Source of the DNA: CAVSIP01 sp963728075
GTDB lineage: Bacteria; Actinomycetota; Actinomycetes; JAFAQI01; DASSKL01
DNA: 64,000 nucleotides
Assembly (NCBI GenBank): GCA_963728075.1
Contig: CAVSIP010000001.1
Span: 372,001-436,000, forward strand
Reading direction: 5' to 3'
Both the position numbers and the translations under genes were made by a program. The notes under the pieces are model-generated. The model was given only the letters and a program-made list of their open reading frames with translations, was not told where the DNA came from and did not search any database. Position 1 is the first letter of the stretch. Every line of letters begins with the position of its first letter. Below are positions 11,345-19,966 of this stretch, piece after piece.

Positions 11345-12633
11345 TGCTCGCCCGGACCGACCTGCGTGGCCGCCTGCCCGCCGACCCGCGCGACGTCCTC
11401 CCGCGGGCGGCGCTCGACGTCGAGGCCGCGGTCGAGGCCGTCCGCCCGGTCTGCGCCGCCGTACGTGAGCGGGGCGCGGCGGCGGTGGCCGAGCTCACCG
11501 AGCGCTTCGACGGCGTGCGGTCCCCGGCCCTGCGGGTGCCGCCGGAGGAGCTGCAGCGGGCGCTCGCGGCGCTCGACCCGGCCGTCCGTGCGGCGCTCGA
11601 GGAGGCCACCCGGCGGGCCCGGGCCGTGCACGAGGCGCAGCGGCGCACCGACGTCACCGTCGACGTCGCACCCGGCGGCCGGGTCACCGAACGCTGGGTG
11701 CCGGTCGGCCGGGTGGGGCTGTACGTCCCGGGCGGGCTGGTCGCCTACCCCTCCAGCGTGGTGATGAACGTCGTGCCCGCGCAGGCCGCGGGGGTGGCCT
11801 CGCTGGCGGTCGCCTCGCCGCCGCAGAAGGAGCACGGCGGCCTGCCGCACCCGGCGGTGCTCGCCGCCTGCGCGCTGCTGGGCGTCGACGAGGTGTACGC
11901 CGTGGGCGGCGCGCAGGCCGTCGCGATGTTCGCGTACGGCGTCGAGGGCTGCCCGCGCGTCGACCTCGTCACCGGCCCGGGCAACGTCTACGTCGCCGCC
12001 GCCAAGCGCCTGCTCCGCGGGGTCGTCGGCATCGACTCCGAGGCGGGGCCGACCGAGATCGGGATCCTCGCCGACGACACCGCCGACCCGGCGTACGTCG
12101 CCGCCGACCTCGTCGCGCAGGCGGAGCACGACCCGCTCGCCGCCTGCCTGCTCGTCACCCCCTCGGTGGAGCTGGCCGACGCGGTGGACGTCGAGCTGGG
12201 CAAGCAGGTCCCCGCCACCCGTCACCGCGAGCGCGTGGAGACCGCGCTGGCCGGCCAGTCGGCGGTGGTGCTCGTCGACGACCTCGACGCGGGCCTGCGG
12301 GTCGTGGACGCGTGGGCCGCCGAGCACCTCGAGGTCATCACCGCCGAGGCGTCCGCGGTCGCGGCCCGCGTCCGCAACGCCGGCGCGATCTTCGTCGGTC
12401 CGTACGCCCCGGTCAGCCTGGGCGACTACCTCGCCGGGTCCAACCACGTGCTGCCGACGGGCGGCACCGCCCGGCACACGGGCGGGCTGTCCGTGCAGTC
12501 GTTCCTGCGCGGGATCCACGTGGTGGAGTACGACCGCGACGCGCTGGCGGCGGTCGGGGAGCACGTCCGCGCCCTCGGTGGCGCGGAGGACCTCGCCGCG
12601 CACGTCGACGCCGTCTGGGTCCGGCTGCGATGA
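11344..12633 (+). CDS. hisD: Histidinol dehydrogenase
   Basis: A 429-residue protein catalysing the last two steps of histidine synthesis (histidinol to histidine, zinc- and NAD-dependent). The signature region runs from about residue 225 (GIDSEAGPTEIGILAD), with the metal-ligand region AEHDPLAACLL and the late NHVLPTGGTARHTGGLS loop. First gene of a long operon; its stop overlaps the hisC ATG as ATGA. A probable leaderless promoter precedes it. Confidence 0.95.
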   Translation: MLARTDLRGRLPADPRDVLPRAALDVEAAVEAVRPVCAAVRERGAAAVAELTERFDGVRSPALRVPPEELQRALAALDPAVRAALEEATRRARAVHEAQRRTDVTVDVAPGGRVTERWVPVGRVGLYVPGGLVAYPSSVVMNVVPAQAAGVASLAVASPPQKEHGGLPHPAVLAACALLGVDEVYAVGGAQAVAMFAYGVEGCPRVDLVTGPGNVYVAAAKRLLRGVVGIDSEAGPTEIGILADDTADPAYVAADLVAQAEHDPLAACLLVTPSVELADAVDVELGKQVPATRHRERVETALAGQSAVVLVDDLDAGLRVVDAWAAEHLEVITAEASAVAARVRNAGAIFVGPYAPVSLGDYLAGSNHVLPTGGTARHTGGLSVQSFLRGIHVVEYDRDALAAVGEHVRALGGAEDLAAHVDAVWVRLR

Positions 12634-13697
12634 GGCTCGAGGACCTGCCGCTCCGCGACGACCTGCGTGGGCGGTCCCCGTACGGCGCGCCCCAGCTGGA
12701 CGTCCCCGTACGGCTGAACACGAACGAGAACCCGCACCCCCCGCCGCCGGACCTGGTCGCCGACCTGGCCGCCGCGGTGACCGAGGCGGCGACCACGCTC
12801 AACCGCTACCCCGACCGCGACGCCGTGGCGCTGCGCACCGCACTCGCCCGCTACCTGGGGCACGGCCTCGGCGCGGAGTCGGTGTGGGCGGCCAACGGCT
12901 CGAACGAGATCCTCCAGCAGCTGCTGCAGGCGTTCGGCGGGCCCGGCCGGACGGCGCTGGGCTTCGTGCCCAGCTACTCCATGCACGAGCTCATCGCGCG
13001 CGGCACCGGGACCGGGTGGGTCGGCGTCTACCGCGCCGAGGACTTCTCGCTGTCGGCCGAGCAGGCCCGCGCGGACGTGGCGGAGCACCGGCCGGACATC
13101 GTCTTCCTGTGCTCGCCCAACAACCCGACCGGCACGGCGCTCGACCCGGAGGTCATCGACGCCGTGCTGGAGGTGGCGCCGGGCATGGTGGTCGTGGACG
13201 AGGCGTACGCCGAGTTCTCCGGCCGCCCCTCCGCGCTGCGGCTGCTGGCCCGCCACGCGCGCCTCGTCGTCACCCGCACGATGTCCAAGGCCTTCGCGCT
13301 GGCCGGTGCCCGCGTCGGCTACCTCGCCGCGGACCCCGCGGTCGTCGACGCCGTGCAGCTGGTGCGGCTGCCGTACCACCTGTCGGCGCTGACCCAGGCC
13401 GCCGCGCTGGCCGCGCTGCGCCACGCCGACGCGACGCTCGCGACCGTCGCTCGCGTGATGGCCGAGCGCGACCGGATGGCCGACGCGCTGCGCGACCTGG
13501 GCTGCGAGGTGGTCGACACCGACGCGAACTTCGTGCTGTTCGGCCGGTTCGACGACGCGGCCAAGATCTGGCAGGCGCTGCTCGACCGCGGCGTGCTGGT
13601 CCGCGACGTCGGGCTGCCCGGCTGGCTGCGCGTCACCGCCGGCCTGCCCGCCGAGGTCGACGCGTTCCTCGCCGCACTCCGGGAGGTGCTGCAGTGA
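12630..13697 (+). CDS. hisC: Histidinol-phosphate aminotransferase
   Basis: A 355-residue fold-type I PLP enzyme. Visible features are LNTNENPHPPPPDLV near the N-terminus, the SPNNPTGTAL loop, VVDEAYAEFSG with the PLP-pyridine Asp, and TMSKAFALAGARVGY containing the Schiff-base lysine. It converts imidazole-acetol phosphate and glutamate to histidinol phosphate. Coupled to hisD (ATGA) and to hisB (GTGA). Confidence 0.95.
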   Translation: MRLEDLPLRDDLRGRSPYGAPQLDVPVRLNTNENPHPPPPDLVADLAAAVTEAATTLNRYPDRDAVALRTALARYLGHGLGAESVWAANGSNEILQQLLQAFGGPGRTALGFVPSYSMHELIARGTGTGWVGVYRAEDFSLSAEQARADVAEHRPDIVFLCSPNNPTGTALDPEVIDAVLEVAPGMVVVDEAYAEFSGRPSALRLLARHARLVVTRTMSKAFALAGARVGYLAADPAVVDAVQLVRLPYHLSALTQAAALAALRHADATLATVARVMAERDRMADALRDLGCEVVDTDANFVLFGRFDDAAKIWQALLDRGVLVRDVGLPGWLRVTAGLPAEVDAFLAALREVLQ

Positions 13698-14280
13698 GCC
13701 GGACCGCCCGCGTCGAGCGCGCGACGAAGGAGTCACAGGTCGAGGTCGAGCTCGACCTGGACGGCACGGGGGTGACCGAGGTCGCCACCGGGGTGCCGTT
13801 CTTCGACCACATGCTGCCCAGCTCGGCAAGCACGGCGGGTTCGACCTCAGCGTGCGGACCGACGGCGACCTCGAGGTCGACGCCCACCACACCGTCGAGG
13901 ACACCTCGCTCGCGGTCGGGCAGGCGCTGCGCGAGGCGCTGGGCGACAAGGCGGGCATCCGCCGGTTCGGCGACGCGCTGGTGCCGCTGGACGAGACCCT
14001 GGTGCAGGCGGCGGTCGACCTGTCCGGCCGGCCCTACGTCGTGCACGAGGAGCCGGAGCTGGTCGAGCTGATCGGGGCCTACGACACGACGCTGACCCGC
14101 CACATCTGGGAGTCGCTGGTCGGCGAGGCGCGGATCTGCCTGCACGTGCGGGTGCTGTCCGGGCGCAACGCGCACCACGTCGTGGAGGCGCAGTTCAAGG
14201 CGGTGGCGCGGGCGCTGCGCGACGCGGTCGCGCTCGACCCGCGGGTCGCGGGGGTGCCCAGCACCAAGGGCTCGCTGTGA
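13694..14280 (+). CDS. hisB: Imidazoleglycerol-phosphate dehydratase (one frameshift)
   Basis: About 195 residues; dehydrates imidazole glycerol phosphate. The N-terminal part ends GVPFFDHML in one frame, and the continuation QLGKHGGFDL is in another, with one base missing near 13817. The metal-binding HHTVEDTSLAVG and the late DAHHVVEAQFKAVARALRDA-like motif (as NAHHVVEAQFKA) are intact. It is monofunctional, lacking the phosphatase domain found in enterobacteria. It overlaps hisC and the following small gene. Confidence 0.9.
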
Positions 14281-14440
14281 GCGCAGCCGTCCTCTACGCG
14301 GTGGGCGGGTTCCTCATCGGCGGTGCCATCTCGGTCTGGCGCAACCAGGAGGCCGTCAGCCGGGCAAGCTGCTGGCGCTCGTGCTGCTGCTCGGCGGTAC
14401 TGATCGGCTGGTGCACCGGCGGCGGGTGCTGCGCTGGTGA
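14277..14440 (+). CDS. Small one- or two-helix membrane protein between hisB and hisH (one frameshift)
   Basis: A protein of about 54 residues that overlaps hisB by four bases. It begins MSAAVLYAVGGFLIGGAISV, a hydrophobic helix, and after a probable missing base near 14361 continues GKLLALVLLLGG and a basic tail ending LRW at TGA 14438-14440, which overlaps the hisH GTG. A small membrane protein at this point in the his operon is common in actinobacteria, but I know of no defined function. If the shift is real rather than an error, the product would be truncated after about 28 hydrophobic residues. Confidence 0.55.
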
Positions 14441-15042
14441 GCCGCCGGGTCGTGGTGCTCGACTACGGCTCGGGCAACCTGCGCTCGGCCGAGCGGGCGC
14501 TGGCCCGCGTCGGGGCCGACGTCGAGGTGACCGCGGACCCCGACGCCGCCCGTGCCGCCGACGGCCTGGTCGTGCCCGGGGTCGGCGCGTTCGCCGCTTG
14601 CATGACCGGCATCCGTGCGGTCGGGGGGGACGCCGTCGTGCGCGAGCGCGTGGCCGCGGGGCGCCCCGTCCTCGGGATCTGCGTCGGCATGCAGGTGCTC
14701 TTCGGCGACGGGGACGAGCACGGCGTGCGTACGCAGGGGATCGGCGTGCTGGCCGGCGAGGTGACCCGGCTGCGCGCCGACGTCCTGCCGCACATGGGGT
14801 GGAACACCGTCGAGCCCTCGGACGGCTCGGTGCTGTTCGCCGGCCTGGCGGGGGAGCGCTTCTACTTCGTGCACTCCTACGCCGCCCATGCCGCGCCGGG
14901 GCTGGTGACGTACGCCGAGCACGGCGAGCGGTTCGTCGCCGCGGTGGAGCGCGGCGTGGTCTGCGCGACCCAGTTCCACCCGGAGAAGTCCGGCGACGCC
15001 GGCGCGCAGCTGCTCGAGAACTGGCTGCGCACCCTCGGCTGA
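14437..15042 (+). CDS. hisH: Imidazole glycerol phosphate synthase, glutaminase subunit
   Basis: A 201-residue class I glutamine amidotransferase. The nucleophile Cys lies in GICVGMQVLF (about residue 84), and the His-Glu pair in ATQFHPEKSG. It hydrolyses glutamine and channels ammonia to HisF. The start is a GTG overlapping the preceding small gene. A possible terminator hairpin follows the stop, before priA. Confidence 0.93.
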   Translation: MSRRVVVLDYGSGNLRSAERALARVGADVEVTADPDAARAADGLVVPGVGAFAACMTGIRAVGGDAVVRERVAAGRPVLGICVGMQVLFGDGDEHGVRTQGIGVLAGEVTRLRADVLPHMGWNTVEPSDGSVLFAGLAGERFYFVHSYAAHAAPGLVTYAEHGERFVAAVERGVVCATQFHPEKSGDAGAQLLENWLRTLG

Positions 15043-15046
15043 CCGG

Positions 15047-15072
15047 CCCGCCGGCTCCCCCCTCCCGGCGGG
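15047..15072 (+). terminator. Possible hairpin between hisH and priA
   Basis: CCCGCCGG at 15047-15054 pairs with CCGGCGGG at 15065-15072 around a C-rich loop. No T-run follows. It may attenuate rather than end transcription, since a putative promoter for priA lies 40 bases downstream. Confidence 0.4.
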
Positions 15073-15111
15073 TGGTGACCGGGGCGCTGATGCGCGGGTG
15101 CGGGCGGCCCC

Positions 15112-15124
15112 TACCGTGTACGGG
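15112..15124 (+). promoter_or_regulatory. Putative leaderless -10 box for priA
   Basis: TACCGT at 15112-15117 is six bases before the GTG at 15124. Together with the upstream hairpin it suggests an internal promoter that would let priA be expressed apart from hisDCBH. Confidence 0.45.
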
Positions 15125-15845
15125 TGCCTCTGGAGCTGCTGCCGGCCGTCGACGTCGCGGACGGACGGGCCGTCCGGCTCGTCCGCGGTGAGGCGGGGAC
15201 CGAGACCGCGTACGGCGACCCGCTCGAGGCGGCGCTCGCCTGGCAGCGGGCCGGGGCCGAGTGGATCCACCTGGTCGACCTCGACGCCGCGTTCGGCCGG
15301 GGCTCCAACCGCGACCTGCTGCGTGGGTGGTCGGCCGGCTCGACGTACGGGTCGAGCTGTCCGGCGGGATCCGCGACGACGACTCCCTGGACGCCGCGCT
15401 GGCCACCGGCGCCACCCGGGTGAACGTGGGCACGGCCGCGCTGGAGCAGCCGGACTGGGTACGCCGGGCCATCGGGCGCGTGGGTGACCGGCTGGCAGTC
15501 GGGCTGGACGTCCGCGACCGGACGCTGGCAGCCCGCGGGTGGACCCAGGACGGCGGCGACCTGTTCGACGTGCTCGACCGGCTGGACCGGGACGGCTGCG
15601 CCCGGTACGTCGTGACCGACGTCAACCGGGACGGGACGCTCACCGGGCCCAACCTGGACCTGCTGCGCAGCGTCTGCGCGGCGACCGACCGGCCGGTCGT
15701 GGCCTCCGGTGGCGTGAGCAGCCTCGACGACCTGCGGGCGATCGCCTCGCTCGTCCCCGACGGGGTCGAGGGGGCGATCGTCGGCAAGGCGCTGTACGCC
15801 GGCGCGTTCACGCTGCCAGAGGCGCTCGCCGCGGTGGCCGGGTGA
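15124..15845 (+). CDS. priA: Bifunctional HisA/TrpF phosphoribosyl isomerase PriA (one frameshift)
   Basis: About 240 residues, a (beta-alpha)8 barrel starting LLPAVDVADGRAVRLVRGE and containing WIHLVDLDAAFGRGSN and VASGGVSSLDDLRAIASL. Actinobacterial PriA isomerises both ProFAR (histidine) and phosphoribosylanthranilate (tryptophan); the sequence closely resembles that group, and the neighbouring trp genes lack trpF. One base is missing near 15328: DLL is followed in the other frame by VVGRLDVRVELSGGIRDD. Starts at GTG 15124. Dual activity is inferred from family and context. Confidence 0.88.
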
Positions 15846-15852
15846 GCGCGAC

Positions 15853-16614
15853 GTGACCGTCGCCGTACGGGTCATCCCGTGCCTCGACGTCGACGCCGGC
15901 AGGGTGGTCAAGGGGGTCCGCTTCCAGCAGCTGCGCGACGCCGGCGATCCGGTGGAGATGGCCCGGGTCTACGACGCCGAGGGCGCCGACGAGCTGGTGT
16001 TCCTCGACATCACCGCCTCCAGCGGCGACCGGGAGACGACGTACGACATCGTCCGCCGGACGGCCGAGCAGGTGTTCATCCCGCTCACGGTCGGCGGCGG
16101 GGTGCGTACCACCCAGGACGTCGACCGCCTGCTGCGTGCCGGCGCGGACAAGGTGGGGGTCAACACCGCCGCCGTGGCCCGCCCGGAGCTGCTGCGGGAG
16201 GCGGCGGAGCGCTTCGGGTCGCAGTGCGTCGTCCTGTCCATCGACGCCCGGCGGGCCGCGGGGACGCCGAGCGGCTTCGAGGTCACCACGCACGGCGGCC
16301 GCCGCGGCACCGGCATCGACGCGGTGGAGTGGGCGGCGCGCGGCGTCGAGCTGGGAGCCGGGGAGATCCTGCTCAACTCGATCGACACCGACGGTACGCA
16401 GGACGGCTACGACCTGCCGATGATCACGGCGGTCCGGGCGGCGGTGTCCGTGCCGGTGATCGCCAGCGGCGGCGCGGGCGACCTCGGCCACTTCGCGCCG
16501 GCGGTGGACGCCGGCGCCGACGCGGTGCTGGCCGCGAGCGTCTTTCACTTCGGCCAGCTGCGCATCGCGGACGTGAAGGCCGCCCTCGCCGCGGCCGGGC
16601 ACCCGGTCCGCTGA
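15853..16614 (+). CDS. hisF: Imidazole glycerol phosphate synthase, cyclase subunit
   Basis: A 253-residue barrel. VRVIPCLDVDAGRVVKGV at the N-terminus holds the catalytic Asp, and the second catalytic Asp lies in LLNSIDTDGTQDGYD. It also shows the phosphate-binding motif VIASGGAGDLGHF. It forms the cyclase half of the HisH-HisF complex, giving IGP and AICAR. Starts seven bases after priA. Confidence 0.95.
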   Translation: MTVAVRVIPCLDVDAGRVVKGVRFQQLRDAGDPVEMARVYDAEGADELVFLDITASSGDRETTYDIVRRTAEQVFIPLTVGGGVRTTQDVDRLLRAGADKVGVNTAAVARPELLREAAERFGSQCVVLSIDARRAAGTPSGFEVTTHGGRRGTGIDAVEWAARGVELGAGEILLNSIDTDGTQDGYDLPMITAVRAAVSVPVIASGGAGDLGHFAPAVDAGADAVLAASVFHFGQLRIADVKAALAAAGHPVR

Positions 16615-16637
16615 GCGCCGCCGCCCTCGCCGCCCGG

Positions 16638-16650
16638 CACAATGGAGCCA
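16638..16650 (+). promoter_or_regulatory. Putative leaderless -10 box for hisI
   Basis: CACAAT at 16638-16643 is six bases before the hisI ATG at 16650, possibly an internal promoter for hisI-trpE. Confidence 0.4.
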
Positions 16651-17036
16651 TGGCAGAGCAGCGCGTCGACCCGTCCAACCTCGACCCCGCCGTCGCCGCG
16701 CGACTCAAGCGCGACGCCGACGGTCTGGTCGCCGCCGTCGTGCAGCAGTACGACTCCGGCGAGGTGCTCATGGTGGGCTGGATGGACGACGAGGCGCTGC
16801 ACCGCACGCTGACCACGGGCCGGGCGACGTACTGGTCGCGCAGCCGGCAGGAGTACTGGGTCAAGGGCGAGACGTCCGGCAACCTGCAGTGGGTGAAGTC
16901 CGTGGCGCTGGACTGCGACGGGGACGCCGTGCTGCTGCAGGTGGACCAGGTGGGCCCGGCCTGCCACACCGGCGAGCGCACCTGCTTCGACACCGGCGGC
17001 CGCCTCGATGCGGTCGTCGGCGTGCCCGCACCGTGA
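16650..17036 (+). CDS. hisI: Phosphoribosyl-AMP cyclohydrolase
   Basis: A 128-residue monofunctional cyclohydrolase (the HisE pyrophosphohydrolase domain is absent). Motifs are VLMVGWMDDEAL, TYWSRSRQEYWVKGETSGN, LDCDGDAVLLQVDQ and ACHTGERTCF, the last carrying zinc-ligand cysteines. Opens the ring of phosphoribosyl-AMP in histidine synthesis. Its stop overlaps the trpE GTG, joining the his and trp blocks. Confidence 0.94.
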   Translation: MAEQRVDPSNLDPAVAARLKRDADGLVAAVVQQYDSGEVLMVGWMDDEALHRTLTTGRATYWSRSRQEYWVKGETSGNLQWVKSVALDCDGDAVLLQVDQVGPACHTGERTCFDTGGRLDAVVGVPAP

Positions 17037-18547
17037 GCGCCCTCGCCGGGGCGGTGGACGGCGTCGTCAGTCCCGGTCCCGAGGAGTTCCGCGAGCTGCG
17101 GCGCACACACCGGGTCGTCCCGGTCGTCCGCCGGCTCCTCGCCGACGGCGAGACACCCGTGGGGGCCTACCGCAAGCTGGCCGGTGGTCGCCGGGGGACG
17201 TTCCTGCTGGAGTCGGCCGAGCACGGTCGCGTGTGGTCGCGCTACTCGTTCGTCGGGGTGCGCTGCCCGGCGACGCTCACCGAGGAGGGCGGCCGGACCC
17301 GCTGGCTCGGCGAGCCGCCGCCCGGCCTGCCCGCCACGGACGACCCGCTGCTGGCGCTGCGCGACACCGTCGAGGCGCTGCGCTCGCCGCGGCGCCCGGA
17401 CCTGCCACCGCTGACCGGCGGGCTGGTCGGCTACGTCGCGTACGACGCCGTGCGCCGGATCGAGCGGCTGCCGTCGCTGGCCGAGGACGACCTGCACCTG
17501 CCGGAGCTGGCGATGATGCTCGCCGCGGACCTCGCGGTGCTCGACCACGCCGAGGGTGCGGTCGTGCTCATCGCCAACACGTTCCCCGGTGGCGACGACG
17601 ACGCGGTGTACGCCGACGCCGTGGCACGGCTGGAGGCGATGACCGCCGACCTCGCCAAGCCCGCGGAGGCGAGCGTGGCGACGCTGTCGCGGCCCGCCTC
17701 GGTGTCGTTCGAGGGGCGTACGCCGCCGGGTGAGTTCCAGCGGGCCGTGCTGCAGGCCAAGGAGTACATCCGCGCCGGCGACATCTTCCAGGTGGTGCCG
17801 AGCCAGCGCTTCGAGGTGCGCACCGAGGCGGAGCCGCTGGACGTCTACCGGGTGCTGCGCACGGCCAACCCGAGCCCGTACATGTACCTGCTGCGGCTCC
17901 CGGACGGCACCGACGTCGTCGGCTCGTCGCCGGAGGCCCACGTCAAGGTCACCGGGCGGCGCGCGCTGCTGCACCCCATCGCCGGCACCAAGCCGCGCGG
18001 TGCCACTCCTGAGGAGGACGCCCGGCTCGCCGCCGAGCTGCTCGGTGACGAGAAGGAGCGGGCCGAGCACGTCATGCTCGTCGACCTGGGGCGCAACGAC
18101 CTGGGCCGCGTGTGCGTGCCGGGCACCGTCGACGTGGTCGAGTTCATGGCCGTCGAGCGCTACTCGCACGTCATGCACATCGTCTCGACGGTGGTCGGGG
18201 AGCTGTCGCCGGGCCGCACGGCGTACGACACCCTTACGGCCACGTTCCCCGCCGGCACGCTGTCGGGGGCGCCGAAGGTGCGGGCGATGGAGATCATCGA
18301 GGAGCTCGAGCCGGTGCGCCGGGGCCTGTACGGCGGGACCGTCGGCTACCTCGACTTCGCGGGCGACCTCGACATGGCCATCGCGATCCGGACGGCACTG
18401 ATGCGCGACGGTGTGGCGTACGTGCAGGCGGGCGGCGGGGTCGTCGCCGACTCCGACCCGGCTGCCGAGGAGCAGGAGAGCCGCAACAAGGCGTCCACCG
18501 TCCTCACGGCCATCGCCGCCGCCGAGACCCTCGCGCCGGCGCGGTGA
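17033..18547 (+). CDS. trpE: Anthranilate synthase component I
   Basis: A 504-residue chorismate-binding enzyme. The N-terminal domain carries the tryptophan feedback motif FLLESAEHGRVWSRYSFVG (the LLES element). The C-terminal domain has IFQVVPSQRFE, PIAGTKPRGATPEEDARL, and GTLSGAPKVRAMEIIEELE. It makes anthranilate from chorismate with a glutaminase (TrpG), which is not in this window. GTG start overlaps the hisI stop, and there is no room for a leader-peptide attenuator directly upstream. Confidence 0.94.
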   Translation: MSALAGAVDGVVSPGPEEFRELRRTHRVVPVVRRLLADGETPVGAYRKLAGGRRGTFLLESAEHGRVWSRYSFVGVRCPATLTEEGGRTRWLGEPPPGLPATDDPLLALRDTVEALRSPRRPDLPPLTGGLVGYVAYDAVRRIERLPSLAEDDLHLPELAMMLAADLAVLDHAEGAVVLIANTFPGGDDDAVYADAVARLEAMTADLAKPAEASVATLSRPASVSFEGRTPPGEFQRAVLQAKEYIRAGDIFQVVPSQRFEVRTEAEPLDVYRVLRTANPSPYMYLLRLPDGTDVVGSSPEAHVKVTGRRALLHPIAGTKPRGATPEEDARLAAELLGDEKERAEHVMLVDLGRNDLGRVCVPGTVDVVEFMAVERYSHVMHIVSTVVGELSPGRTAYDTLTATFPAGTLSGAPKVRAMEIIEELEPVRRGLYGGTVGYLDFAGDLDMAIAIRTALMRDGVAYVQAGGGVVADSDPAAEEQESRNKASTVLTAIAAAETLAPAR

Positions 18548-19128
18548 CCACCCGGCGGGAGCTCACGCTCGCGATCGTCGGCCTGCTCGTCGGTGGCGGG
18601 CTGCTGCTGCTGTCGGCCGGCCGCACGTGGGCGACCGTGGGCCGGGCCGCCCCGTTCCACGGGTCGGTCGCAGCCTCCGGCGGCAGCCTCGTCCCGGCCA
18701 CCACGGCGGTCGGCCTGCTGGCGCTGGCTGCGGTGGCGGCCGTCGTCGCGACCCGGGGCATGCTGCGGGTGCTGACCGGAGCCGTCGTGTTCGCGGCCGG
18801 CGTCGCGGTGGCTGCGCTCGCGGCCGGCGGGGTCTCCGCCGCGGACGTGGTGGCCGCGGCCGGCCCGCACGGGCAGCTCGGGGCCGTGGCTCCCGGCCCG
18901 CCGGAGCTGAGCGCGTGGCCGTGGGTGGCGGTCGGGGGCGGCGCCGTCCTGGCTGCGGCCGGGCTGCTCGTCGCCGTGCGCGGCCGGCGCTGGTCGGCCA
19001 TGGGCAGCCGGTACGACGCCCCCACGCCGGCCCGGCGGCGGGCCGTCGACCCCGAGGTGGCGGCCTGGGAGGCACTCGACCGCGGCGAGGATCCGACTGT
19101 GGGCGGCCGATACCCTGACCCGTCGTGA
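18544..19128 (+). CDS. Trp-region conserved membrane protein
   Basis: A 194-residue protein with four hydrophobic segments (for example LAIVGLLVGGGLLLLSAG and GAVVFAAGVAVAALAAGG) and a polar C-terminal tail of about 45 residues ending GGRYPDPS. It matches the actinobacterial family defined by its position between trpE and trpC (TIGR02234-like). Function unknown; a transport or sensing role for tryptophan intermediates has no direct support here. Starts at a GTG overlapping trpE. Confidence 0.85.
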   Translation: MTTRRELTLAIVGLLVGGGLLLLSAGRTWATVGRAAPFHGSVAASGGSLVPATTAVGLLALAAVAAVVATRGMLRVLTGAVVFAAGVAVAALAAGGVSAADVVAAAGPHGQLGAVAPGPPELSAWPWVAVGGGAVLAAAGLLVAVRGRRWSAMGSRYDAPTPARRRAVDPEVAAWEALDRGEDPTVGGRYPDPS

Positions 19129-19163
19129 GGCCCAGCCCGGACGCCCCAGGGACCGTCGCATGA
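19111..19163 (+). promoter_or_regulatory. Possible internal promoter and 12-codon leader ORF before trpC
   Basis: TACCCT at 19111-19116 precedes a GTG at 19125 by eight bases. From that GTG a 12-codon frame (MRPSPDAPGTVA) ends with TGA at 19161-19163, overlapping the trpC ATG as ATGA. It contains no Trp codon, so it is not a classical trp leader. It could couple translation into trpC, or be chance. Confidence 0.25.
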
Positions 19164-19966
19164 CCGTGCTCGACGACCTGGTGGCGGGCGCGCGCGCCGA
19201 CCTCGCGGAGCGCGAGGCCGCCAGACCGCTGGACGTGGTGAAGGAGCAGGCCGCCCGCGTCCCCCCGGCGCGCGATGCACTGGCGGCGCTGCACCGGCCC
19301 GGGCAGGTGGCGGTCATCGCCGAGGTCAAGCGCTCGAGCCCGTCCAAGGGCGCGCTGGCTGCGATCGCCGACCCGGCCGGGCTCGCCGCCGACTACGAGC
19401 AGGGCGGGGCGCACGCGATCAGCGTGCTGACCGAGCGCCGCCGCTTCGCCGGCTCGCTGGGCGACCTCGACGCGGTCCGGGCGCGCGTGGACGTGCCCGT
19501 CCTGCGCAAGGACTTCGTCGTCTCGCCCTACCAGGTCTGGGAGTCGCGCGCGCACGGCGCCGACCTGGTGCTGCTCATCGTGGCGGCGCTCGACCAGAAC
19601 GCGCTGATGGCGCTGCTCGACCGCACGGAGAGCCTGGGCATGACCGCGCTCGTCGAGGTCCACGACGAGGAGGAGCTGGCGCGCGCCCTGGACGCCGGTG
19701 CCCGCCTGGTCGGGGTCAACGCGCGCGACCTGCGCACCCTGGAGGTCGACCGGTCGGTGTTCGCCCGGCTGGCCCCCCGCATACCCGACGGGGTGGTCCG
19801 GGTCGCCGAGTCGGGCGTCCGCGGGCCGCACGACCTGCTGGCGTACGCCGGCGCGGGCGCGGACGCCGTCCTCGTCGGCGAGGGGCTGGTCACCGGCCAG
19901 GACCCGCGCCAGGCCGTCGCCGACCTCGTCGCCGCCGGCGCGCACCCGTCGGCGTCGCACCGATGA
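19160..19966 (+). CDS. trpC: Indole-3-glycerol-phosphate synthase
   Basis: A 268-residue barrel enzyme. VIAEVKRSSPSKGAL holds the catalytic Lys, VLRKDFVVSPYQVWESRAHG the second, and LVGVNARDLRTLEVD the typical Asn-Arg motif. It closes the ring of CdRP. Monofunctional (no TrpF domain), which fits PriA supplying that step. Stop overlaps trpB ATG. Confidence 0.95.
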   Translation: MTVLDDLVAGARADLAEREAARPLDVVKEQAARVPPARDALAALHRPGQVAVIAEVKRSSPSKGALAAIADPAGLAADYEQGGAHAISVLTERRRFAGSLGDLDAVRARVDVPVLRKDFVVSPYQVWESRAHGADLVLLIVAALDQNALMALLDRTESLGMTALVEVHDEEELARALDAGARLVGVNARDLRTLEVDRSVFARLAPRIPDGVVRVAESGVRGPHDLLAYAGAGADAVLVGEGLVTGQDPRQAVADLVAAGAHPSASHR

